From JAYXXU01 sp049301135 (GTDB taxonomy: Bacteria; Pseudomonadota; Gammaproteobacteria; Pseudomonadales; Moraxellaceae), in the NCBI GenBank assembly GCA_049301135.1, contig JBAQKP010000119.1, positions 1 to 9,057 of the forward strand: a DNA stretch of 9,057 nt. Reading direction: 5' to 3'. The notes under the pieces were generated by a model. That model was not told where the DNA came from. It made no database searches and worked only from the letters and a program-made list of their open reading frames with translations. Positions within the stretch are counted from its first letter, which is position 1; each line of letters opens with the position of its first letter. The position numbers and the translations under genes are program-made. This document shows, piece after piece, positions 1 through 5,083 of this stretch.

Positions 1-587
1 GCGTCTTGCTGCTGGATGAAATCGAAAAAGCACATCCTGATGTGTTTAACCTGATGCTACAAGTCATGGATCACGGGACGCTGACCGACAATAATGGTCG
101 CAAAACCGATTTCCGCCATGTCGTCGTGGTGATGACCACCAATATCGGTGCAGAAAGCATCAGCCGTTCGAGCATCGGTTTCACCTTGCAAGACCATGCG
201 GCGGACAATGGCGAAGCGATGAAACGCGCATTCTCACCAGAGTTCCGTAATCGTCTGGATGCAGTGATTCAGTTTAAGCCACTGCCGACCAGCATCGTTG
301 ATTCGGTGGTTGATAAGTTCTTGACCGAGCTGCAAGCACAGCTTGATGACAAGAAAGTCGTACTCGAAGTCGATGCCGAGGCGCGTCTGTGGCTAGCAGA
401 GCGTGGCTATGATCGTATGATGGGTGCACGCCCGATGCAGCGTTTGATTCAGGATGAGCTGAAAAAACCGCTGGCTGAGAAGATCCTGTTCGGTGAATTG
501 GCTGACAATGGCGGTGTGGTGCGGGTGCGGGTCGGTGACAATGGCCTTGTGTTGGAAGTGATGGAAGATCAGACTGAGCCAGCCTGA
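1..587 (+). CDS. clpA: ATP-dependent Clp protease ATP-binding subunit ClpA, C-terminal part
   Basis: This is the 3' end of clpA, cut by the window edge; the first full codon is at base 3. ClpA is the cytoplasmic AAA+ unfoldase that feeds substrates, including N-degron proteins brought by ClpS, into ClpP. The visible part belongs to the second AAA+ module. It opens on Walker B (VLLLDEIEKAHPD), followed by sensor 1 (MTTN, bases about 129-140), the ClpP-docking loop tripeptide IGF (bases 174-182), the arginine-finger region FRNRLD, and sensor 2 GAR in the GYDRMMGARPM segment. The rest is the small C-terminal lid domain. The sequence follows E. coli ClpA closely rather than ClpB, because the IGF/IGL docking loop is present. 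The P-loop and N-domain lie upstream of the window, where clpS usually sits. An intrinsic terminator follows 13 bases after the stop. Confidence 0.96.
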   Translation, partial: VLLLDEIEKAHPDVFNLMLQVMDHGTLTDNNGRKTDFRHVVVVMTTNIGAESISRSSIGFTLQDHAADNGEAMKRAFSPEFRNRLDAVIQFKPLPTSIVDSVVDKFLTELQAQLDDKKVVLEVDAEARLWLAERGYDRMMGARPMQRLIQDELKKPLAEKILFGELADNGGVVRVRVGDNGLVLEVMEDQTEPA

Positions 588-600
588 TCTGGCGCAGTTT

Positions 601-627
601 AAAACCTGACTTCGGTCAGGTTTTTTT
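601..627 (+). terminator. Intrinsic terminator of clpA (probably bidirectional)
   Basis: A perfect hairpin with arms AAAACCTGAC (601-610) and GTCAGGTTTT (615-624) encloses a TTCG tetraloop, and the T-run extends to 627. A C(UUCG)G loop is very stable, so this is a strong rho-independent terminator for clpA. Read on the minus strand the stem is followed by four Ts, so it probably also ends transcripts of the convergent gene at 660-947, whose stop codon is 33 bases away. Confidence 0.93.
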
Positions 628-659
628 ATGGGCGTGTTTTTATCGGCGAGGGTAGCCGT

Positions 660-947
660 TTATTCGATCACAACCTTGATAGGGCGCACAAATGGCACAA
701 AACGGACACTATGCAGCACCGTTTGATGCTCAAAATACACATTAAAATCCGCATAGCGCCAGACAGTAATCGGTGGCTTACCCATGCTGGCTAATTTTTC
801 GGCAGGTTGTCCAAACAGGGATTGCACTTGTGGCATTTTCATACCGGCAGTCGGTAAGGGCTGTACAGTTGTTTCGGCCATACTCAGCGCTGATACGCCG
901 AATAACACTAAAAACACACTGCATCGGGTCATCGTCATCAGTTGCAT
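660..947 (-). CDS. Small predicted periplasmic protein of unknown function
   Basis: A 95-residue protein with an apparent Sec signal peptide: a short start, a hydrophobic run (residues about 10-22) and a likely signal peptidase I site after SMA (around residue 24). There is no lipobox cysteine, so it is probably a soluble periplasmic protein of about 70 residues. The mature part has a GM-x-M-x-x-V-x-x-x-FG-x-P stretch, then PPITVWRY and VYFEHQTVLHSV. This pattern resembles small SmpA/BamE-like periplasmic proteins that I recall from Pseudomonas and Acinetobacter genomes, some loosely named 'phosphodiesterase'; I cannot support any enzyme activity. The start at 947 is chosen because an AGAGG ribosome-binding site (957-961) lies 9 bases upstream. 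It is divergent from ung and convergent with clpA. A terminator-like hairpin sits in its presumed leader. Confidence 0.8.
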   Translation of the reverse strand: MQLMTMTRCSVFLVLFGVSALSMAETTVQPLPTAGMKMPQVQSLFGQPAEKLASMGKPPITVWRYADFNVYFEHQTVLHSVRFVPFVRPIKVVIE

Positions 948-975
948 ATCCGCTATCCTCTAAATGTGATCGGGT

Positions 976-1002
976 AAAAAAGCGCCAAGCCCATCTTAGC
1001 GC
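976..1002 (-). terminator. Terminator-like hairpin in the leader of the minus-strand gene (possible attenuator)
   Basis: Read on the minus strand, GCGCTAAG (1002-995), loop ATGGG, and CTTGGCGC (989-982) form an 8-bp stem with one T-G wobble, followed at once by six Ts (981-976). On the plus strand there is no T-run after the stem. It therefore fits a rho-independent terminator for leftward transcription, yet it lies upstream of the gene at 660-947, only 15 bases before that gene's ribosome-binding site. It could be an attenuator, or a stop for antisense transcripts leaving ung. Confidence 0.55.
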
Positions 1003-1028
1003 GATTGGCTAGGGCGGCGCAGCGCGAC

Positions 1029-1063
1029 ACAGCATGATATGCTGTTGTTCCTCTGAATATAAT
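1029..1063 (+). promoter_or_regulatory. ung promoter -10 with an adjacent 17-bp dyad
   Basis: A perfect TATAAT lies at 1058-1063, 14 bases before the ung start codon. No good -35 hexamer sits at the expected place. Instead, 1029-1045 holds the dyad ACAGCAT-GAT-ATGCTGT, with 7-bp perfect arms, covering the -35 region. On the minus strand the centre of the same dyad reads TATCAT (1039-1034), a 5/6 match to a -10 for the divergent gene. A promoter with an operator or activator site is a reasonable reading, but only the motifs are seen. Transcription from this -10 would start near 1070, almost on the ribosome-binding site. Confidence 0.5.
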
Positions 1064-1077
1064 CGATAGGGTCAATC

Positions 1078-1803
1078 ATGTCTGATGCCAATGTGATGGT
1101 CGAGCGTGAGCAACTGCTGGCTCGAGTGCGCATGCAAGCCAGTTGGAAGCAGGCGTTGGCCGATCACTTAGTGGGTGATTCATTTCAGCAACTGCGCGGG
1201 TTTTTAAAACAAAAACAGCAGGACGGTGAGGTGATTTATCCGGCTGGCCAACTGATTTTTAATGCATTCGAGCTGACCCCATTAGAGCAGGTCAAAGTGG
1301 TGATTTTAGGTCAAGATCCGTATCACGGGCCTAGACAAGCCAATGGTCTGGCATTTTCGGTGCAGCGTAGCATTCCGATTCCGCCATCGCTGCGCAACGT
1401 CTTTCATGAGCTATCGACGGATTTGGGCATTAAGCCTTCGGCGCATGGTGATCTGACCTATTGGGCGCAGCAAGGGGTACTGTTACTGAACAGTGTGCTC
1501 ACTGTCGCGGCGGGTCAGCCGACCTCGCATCAAGGACAAGGCTGGGAAAAATTTACTGATGCGGTGATTGATGTGTTAAATGAACAAACCGAACGCACCG
1601 TATTTATTTTGTGGGGCTCATATGCACAAAAAAAAGGTTTGCGCATTGATACGGAACGGCATTTGGTGTTAAAAGCAGCACATCCTTCTCCTTTGGCTGC
1701 GAATCGCGGTGGTTTTTTTGGCTGTCGGGTTTTTTCGAAAACCAATCAATATCTACAGCAACATGCGAAGACACCGATTCAGTGGCAACTTGACGAATTT
1801 TAA
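1078..1803 (+). CDS. ung: Uracil-DNA glycosylase (family 1)
   Basis: Removes uracil from DNA, arising from cytosine deamination or dUMP misincorporation, and starts base excision repair. The 241-residue protein has the usual family-1 length. The water-activating motif GQDPYHGP lies at residues 78-85 with the catalytic Asp80. The uracil-binding Asn is in LLLNSVLTV (Asn138). The HPSPL motif (202-206) carries the catalytic His202, followed by the DNA-intercalating loop. That loop reads RGGFFGC, with one more glycine than the E. coli RGFFGC. The start at 1078 is preceded by AGGG (1068-1071) at a spacing of 6. It is the first gene of a plus-strand group; the next gene begins 15 bases after its stop, which suggests co-transcription. 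Confidence 0.97.
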   Translation: MSDANVMVEREQLLARVRMQASWKQALADHLVGDSFQQLRGFLKQKQQDGEVIYPAGQLIFNAFELTPLEQVKVVILGQDPYHGPRQANGLAFSVQRSIPIPPSLRNVFHELSTDLGIKPSAHGDLTYWAQQGVLLLNSVLTVAAGQPTSHQGQGWEKFTDAVIDVLNEQTERTVFILWGSYAQKKGLRIDTERHLVLKAAHPSPLAANRGGFFGCRVFSKTNQYLQQHAKTPIQWQLDEF

Positions 1804-1818
1804 GCATAGGACACTTTA

Positions 1819-2934
1819 ATGCAAACCACATCGTTACAGCTCACCACTCACCCTGATGTACAGGTCGAACGTGCGCAAAATGGCTGGGTGATTGTGCGAC
1901 TGAACCGCCCAAAATCTCTGCACGCGCTGGATGAATCCTTGGCGATTGCATTATTTGAGGTGTTTGAACATCTCAAAAACGATGCCGAAACGCTGGCGAT
2001 TTGGTTGGATAGCACCACGCCGAAAGCCTTTTGTGCTGGTGGCGATGTGCGTAAACTGCGCGAGATGGTGCTGGCGGATCAAGCAGCGCAGGCAGATCAA
2101 TTTTTTGCGGCGGAATACCGGTTAGATCTGTTATTGCATCAATATGCCAAGCCGATTGTGGTGTGGGGTGAAGGCTATATCATGGGTGGTGGGATGGGGC
2201 TGTTTATGGCTGCGCCGTTCCGTTTAGTCACGCCCACCTCGCGACTGGCGATGCCAGAGATCAATATTGGTTTGTTTCCAGATGTTGGCGGTAGTCGCTT
2301 TCTGGCAGAGCGAGGCTCAATTGGGCTGTTTTTGGGTTTGACCGGTTCGATCATGAGTCCATCGGGTGGTTATACCATCGGGTGGGCGACGCATATCTCT
2401 GGCTTGCCGCGTGAAGCTGTGTTGCAGAGTGTTGTTTCGATTGTGTGGGCTGATTACCCAGCGGGGATTTTTCGGGCGATTGATGACACGCTTGATGCAC
2501 TGCATCGACCTTTGTCGTCAGGCCCGCTACAAGATTCGCTCGATGTGATTCATAGCGTCTGTCGTGGTGAAGATTTTATGCGTGATTATCAGGCGATTAC
2601 CGCTTTGACCGAAGCACGTAGCGATTGGTTGCGGCAAGCCGGTGATAATCTCAAAAGTGGCTCGCCATCGACTGCCGCACTGACATGGTTACTCTGGCAA
2701 TGGGGTAAAACCGTTCGCCCTTGGCAAGAGGTATTTGCCTTGGAGCAGGAGCTGGCCAGTTGGAAAATCCGCCATCCAGATTTTCTCGAAGGTGTACGCG
2801 CGCGCTTGGTGGACAAAGATTTGCAGCCGGTCTGGCAAGCCCAAACTTTTAACGATCTAAAATCAGCGCTGGGTAGTCGCCCAAATGCGAACAATGCTGC
2901 GTGGCAGGCGTTGCTTGATCATTATGGCATCTGA
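1819..2934 (+). CDS. Enoyl-CoA hydratase/isomerase family protein, 3-hydroxyisobutyryl-CoA hydrolase type
   Basis: A 371-residue crotonase-fold protein. Its length and C-terminal region match 3-hydroxyisobutyryl-CoA hydrolases, which release 3-hydroxyisobutyrate from its CoA ester in valine breakdown, rather than the shorter (about 260 aa) enoyl-CoA hydratases. The first oxyanion-hole segment is FCAGGD (residues 71-76) and the second is GGGMG (123-127). MPEINIGLFPDVGG (145-158) carries Glu147 and Asp155, the positions used for hydrolysis in this subfamily. The C-terminal HPDFLEGVRARLVDKD motif (319-334) is also typical. A ribosome-binding AGGA (1808-1811) lies 7 bases before the start. It sits between ung and tadA, and its end overlaps the tadA start. 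Substrate specificity is inferred from motifs; other beta-hydroxyacyl-CoA esters are possible. Confidence 0.88.
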   Translation: MQTTSLQLTTHPDVQVERAQNGWVIVRLNRPKSLHALDESLAIALFEVFEHLKNDAETLAIWLDSTTPKAFCAGGDVRKLREMVLADQAAQADQFFAAEYRLDLLLHQYAKPIVVWGEGYIMGGGMGLFMAAPFRLVTPTSRLAMPEINIGLFPDVGGSRFLAERGSIGLFLGLTGSIMSPSGGYTIGWATHISGLPREAVLQSVVSIVWADYPAGIFRAIDDTLDALHRPLSSGPLQDSLDVIHSVCRGEDFMRDYQAITALTEARSDWLRQAGDNLKSGSPSTAALTWLLWQWGKTVRPWQEVFALEQELASWKIRHPDFLEGVRARLVDKDLQPVWQAQTFNDLKSALGSRPNANNAAWQALLDHYGI

Positions 2935-3481
2935 GCCAAACGCTATCAGCTTACAGTCGCATGACCCTAGTGATGCACTGTCATCTGATTCAGTCGATGC
3001 GCACTGGATGCAGCAGGCACTCCGCTTGGCCAGCCAAGCTGCTGCGCTGGGTGAAGTGCCCGTTGGGGCAGTGTTGGTACACGCGGGTCAGATCATCGGG
3101 CAGGGCTTTAACTGCCCGATTGCTCAACATGATCCCACCGCACATGCCGAAATTCAGGCGATTCGAGCGGCATGCTTACAGCTCGAAAACTATCGCCTAC
3201 CTGAGCAGACCACCCTGTATGTGACACTAGAACCGTGTACCCAATGCGTGGGTGCGTTGGTGCATGCACGGGTGGCACGCGTGGTGTTTGCGGTGACTGA
3301 GCCACGTGCAGGATCGTTAGTCAGTGCGCGACAGTTGATGCAACAAGGTTTTTATAATCATTATTTTAGTTATGTCGGCGGTGTATTAGCAGACGAAAGC
3401 AGCCAATTGTTGCGGAGCTTTTTTAGGCAACGCCGTCAAAGCGCCGCACAAGCCAGTCTCGACCTTTCTAATCCGTCTTGA
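2924..3481 (+). CDS. tadA: tRNA-specific adenosine deaminase TadA
   Basis: Converts the wobble adenosine 34 of tRNA-Arg(ACG) to inosine. The zinc cytidine-deaminase-fold signature is complete: HAE at residues 74-76 (His74 ligand, Glu76 proton shuttle) and PCTQC at 104-108 (Cys105 and Cys108 ligands). The flanks match E. coli TadA (HDPTAHAEI, TLYVTLEPC, GGVLADE, FFRQRRQ). I chose ATG 2924, which overlaps the upstream gene by 11 bases; there is no clear Shine-Dalgarno, so translational coupling is likely. This gives 185 residues, with a poorly conserved N-terminal extension of about 25 before the domain. An in-frame ATG at 3008 would remove it. After RVVF the sequence runs AVTEPRAGSL, about three residues shorter than the E. 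coli loop. Cys64 replaces the Arg of the E. coli NRPIGRHD segment. Confidence 0.95.
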   Translation: MASEPNAISLQSHDPSDALSSDSVDAHWMQQALRLASQAAALGEVPVGAVLVHAGQIIGQGFNCPIAQHDPTAHAEIQAIRAACLQLENYRLPEQTTLYVTLEPCTQCVGALVHARVARVVFAVTEPRAGSLVSARQLMQQGFYNHYFSYVGGVLADESSQLLRSFFRQRRQSAAQASLDLSNPS

Positions 3482-3514
3482 GTACATCATCTCTTCCTCC
3501 TGAGGTTAATCCCC

Positions 3515-4009
3515 ATGTCATCTCTTCGTATTGCTGTCCTCACCGTCTCGGATACTCGCCAGCTTGATACCGACACATCGGGACAATATCTGGTTGATGC
3601 CTTGACCGCTGCCGGTCATCAGTTGCTGGCGCGTCGAATCGTCAAAGACGATATTTATCAGCTGCGCGCAGTGGTCTCAGATTGGATTGCCCAGCCGGAT
3701 ATCCAAGTGATTTTAACCACAGGCGGTACAGGGTTTTCGGGGCGTGATAGCACACCAGAAGCCTTAACAGTGTTATTTGATAAACAAATCGAAGGCTTTG
3801 GCGAGATGTTTCGACATTTTTCATTGCTTGAAATCGGCACAAGTACCATTCAATCGCGCGCGGTCGCAGGGATGGCGAATCGGACGCTGATTTTTTGTAT
3901 GCCTGGTTCGACGGGTGCCTGTAAAACAGCATGGCTTAATATTTTGCAGTCACAACTGGATGCGGCAACCAAACCGTGTAACTTTGTGGCGCACTTACAG
4001 CAACGCTAG
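3515..4009 (+). CDS. moaB: Molybdenum cofactor biosynthesis protein MoaB
   Basis: A 164-residue protein of the MoaB/MogA family, which binds molybdopterin and acts in or near its adenylylation before molybdenum insertion; in bacteria that have MogA the exact job of MoaB is unsettled. The family glycine-rich motif TTGGTGFSGRD is at residues 68-78. IGTSTIQSRAVAG (107-119) and MPGSTGACKTAW (129-140) follow E. coli MoaB almost residue for residue, as does the C-terminal PCNF. It aligns better with MoaB than with MogA. A GAGG site (3502-3505) lies 9 bases before the start. It follows tadA by 33 bases on the same strand and is probably in the same operon. No other molybdopterin gene is visible nearby, and I see no terminator after it. 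Confidence 0.93.
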   Translation: MSSLRIAVLTVSDTRQLDTDTSGQYLVDALTAAGHQLLARRIVKDDIYQLRAVVSDWIAQPDIQVILTTGGTGFSGRDSTPEALTVLFDKQIEGFGEMFRHFSLLEIGTSTIQSRAVAGMANRTLIFCMPGSTGACKTAWLNILQSQLDAATKPCNFVAHLQQR

Positions 4010-4087
4010 GCTGCAAAATTAAATCATATTATCCAGCTTAGCCATGTGGTGATCACGCAGATCCGGCTGAAAAACTGCTGCTGAGAT

Positions 4088-4116
4088 TTGTGTAACGCAG
4101 GCGAACCTTGTAGGAT
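4088..4116 (+). promoter_or_regulatory. Candidate sigma-70 promoter for the cmk leader
   Basis: TTGTGT (4088-4093) and TAGGAT (4111-4116) are separated by 17 bases. The -10 matches 4 of 6 consensus positions and the -35 matches 3 of 6, so it is a moderate promoter. A start near 4123 would place the GGAG and the ATG of the small leader ORF (4147) just downstream, which supports the call. The rest of the 4010-4130 stretch shows no terminator or other structure that I can support. Confidence 0.4.
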
Positions 4117-4146
4117 AACGCCCTAGCATCGTCAGTGGAGTCATTG

Positions 4147-4194
4147 ATGCCCGACCTTCAGATCGCTTCACCCTTGCCGCGGAACCTCACATGA
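4147..4194 (+). CDS. Possible 15-codon leader ORF upstream of cmk
   Basis: ATG 4147 opens a frame coding for MPDLQIASPLPRNLT and closes with TGA at 4192-4194. That stop overlaps the cmk start in an ATGA arrangement. A good Shine-Dalgarno, GGAG at 4137-4140, lies 6 bases before the ATG and is better than the plain GGAA (4181-4184) before cmk. Ribosomes finishing this ORF would be delivered exactly to the cmk start, as in translational coupling. It is too short to recognise by similarity and could be chance. Against chance are the combination of SD, spacing and exact stop/start overlap. It could act as a translational relay rather than make a useful peptide. Confidence 0.4.
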   Translation: MPDLQIASPLPRNLT

Positions 4195-4898
4195 GCGCGA
4201 TTCCTACAATTATTACGATTGACGGCCCGAGTGGGTCGGGTAAAGGCACGCTGGCGGCACGCCTTGCCGTGCACTATGGTTTTCATTTGCTCGATTCTGG
4301 TGCGTTGTATCGACTGCTTGGCTTGGCAGCACAACAACGTGGCCTATTAGAGCAGCTTGAGCAGGCAGCAGGCTTGGCTGCATTAATCGAGTTGGCCAAA
4401 CATCTAGATATCCAGTTTGTACCCGATCAACAACAACGCCTCACGGTCTTGTTAGATCGCCAAGATGTCACCGAGCAGATTCGTACCGAACAGATTGGTC
4501 TATTGGCCTCTAAAGTCGCTGTAATTGCCGAAGTGCGTGCAGCGCTGTTGATGCGGCAACGTGACTTTGCACAGTCACCGGGTTTGGTCGCCGATGGTCG
4601 CGATATGGGCACAGTGGTGTTTACTGAAGCGCCAGTGAAAATCTATCTGACCGCAAGTGCAGAGGCGAGGGCAAGCCGCCGCGTGAAACAGTTGCAAGGG
4701 CTTGGGCTGAATGCTAGCATGCAGGAGATTTTATCTGATCTCGTCGCCCGTGATAAACGCGACATGGAACGTAGTGTTGCACCGCTGCGTGCTGCCGCTG
4801 ATGCGTTTTCAATCGACAGTTCAGATCTGGGCATTGAAGCAGTCTTTCAGGCATTAGTCGAATATGCTGATCGCAAGTTGAGTCAATATAGCGTCTGA
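4191..4898 (+). CDS. cmk: Cytidylate kinase
   Basis: Phosphorylates CMP and dCMP to the diphosphates with ATP, in pyrimidine salvage and the recycling of RNA breakdown products. The 235-residue protein is close to the E. coli length of 227. The P-loop GPSGSGKGT is at residues 12-20 with Lys18 and follows the typical TITIDGP strand. LLDSGALYR is the CMP-site segment. VADGRDMGTVVF is the conserved nucleotide-binding motif, and ARDKRDMERSVAPL is the lid region found in CMP kinases (RDxxDxxRxVAPL in E. coli). The start ATG overlaps the stop of a 15-codon ORF. rpsA follows, as in most gammaproteobacteria, but a hairpin and a terminator lie between them, so rpsA is at least partly uncoupled from cmk transcription. 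Confidence 0.96.
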   Translation: MSAIPTIITIDGPSGSGKGTLAARLAVHYGFHLLDSGALYRLLGLAAQQRGLLEQLEQAAGLAALIELAKHLDIQFVPDQQQRLTVLLDRQDVTEQIRTEQIGLLASKVAVIAEVRAALLMRQRDFAQSPGLVADGRDMGTVVFTEAPVKIYLTASAEARASRRVKQLQGLGLNASMQEILSDLVARDKRDMERSVAPLRAAADAFSIDSSDLGIEAVFQALVEYADRKLSQYSV

Positions 4899-4904
4899 TG
4901 TGCA

Positions 4905-4930
4905 GCGATGAAGCCATGTTGGCTCATCGC
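4905..4930 (+). other. Stable hairpin just after cmk
   Basis: GCGATG (4905-4910), a bulged A, then AGCC (4912-4915) pair with GGCT (4921-4924) and CATCGC (4925-4930) around the loop ATGTT. This gives ten base pairs with one bulge, six bases after the cmk stop. No T-run follows, so it is not a terminator by itself. It may protect the cmk 3' end or be a processing site. Confidence 0.55.
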
Positions 4931-4950
4931 ACGCCGCAGCAGACTTAAAC

Positions 4951-4980
4951 GCCAGCGCTGATTGCTGGCTTGTTTTTTTT
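4951..4980 (+). terminator. Intrinsic terminator between cmk and rpsA
   Basis: GCCAGC (4951-4956) and GCTGGC (4964-4969) form a six-bp GC-rich stem with a seven-base loop, followed by TTG and eight Ts (4973-4980). This is a good rho-independent terminator for cmk. It implies either that rpsA has its own promoter downstream, within 4981-5083, or that only part of the cmk transcription reads through. Confidence 0.82.
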
Positions 4981-5083
4981 ACGATGCGCTGACATGGCGA
5001 CCAGATCATGCCCATGCTCAACACATCTTACGCAATCCCGTATCCAACTGGTCTGGAACGGCTTACCCCCAACAGGTTATAAC
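4981..5083 (+). promoter_or_regulatory. rpsA promoter and leader region
   Basis: These 103 bases lie between the cmk terminator and rpsA. A CTGACA (4989-4994, 5/6 to the -35 consensus) directly follows the T-rich terminator tail, but the best -10 at normal spacing is weak (CATGCT, 18 bases on), so the promoter is tentative. GACCAG (4999-5004) can pair with CTGGTC (5048-5053) across a 43-base loop. The Shine-Dalgarno is only AGG (5074-5076). In E. coli the rpsA leader is also structured, has a weak Shine-Dalgarno and is used by S1 to repress its own translation; a similar role here is inference. Confidence 0.4.

Noticed and set aside
773..1012. A 79-codon plus-strand ORF opposite the small secreted protein
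   Set aside because: It is antisense to a gene with a signal peptide and a good SD, and it has no SD or recognisable motif of its own.
1034..1070. A 12-codon cysteine-rich ORF (MICCCSSEYNR) just upstream of ung
   Set aside because: No SD, and it would lie upstream of the transcript start predicted from the TATAAT.
2885..2923. An earlier tadA start inside the upstream hydrolase gene
   Set aside because: It would need a non-ATG start, has no SD, and lengthens an already long N-terminus; ATG 2924 overlapping the stop region is the simpler choice.
4010..4087. A terminator or molybdenum-cofactor riboswitch after moaB
   Set aside because: Only 4-bp pairings and no T-run are seen, and a riboswitch would be expected upstream, not downstream, of moa genes.
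4908..4961. A 17-codon arginine-rich ORF ending in the loop of the cmk terminator, as a possible attenuator leader peptide
   Set aside because: No Shine-Dalgarno precedes it and its start lies inside a stable hairpin; arginine codons have no evident link to rpsA.
4970..5083. A longer rpsA reading frame starting upstream (4970 or ATG 4994)
   Set aside because: The extra residues have no match in S1 proteins, there is no ribosome-binding site, and the 4970 start would lie in the terminator tail. ATG 5084 aligns exactly with the E. coli start.
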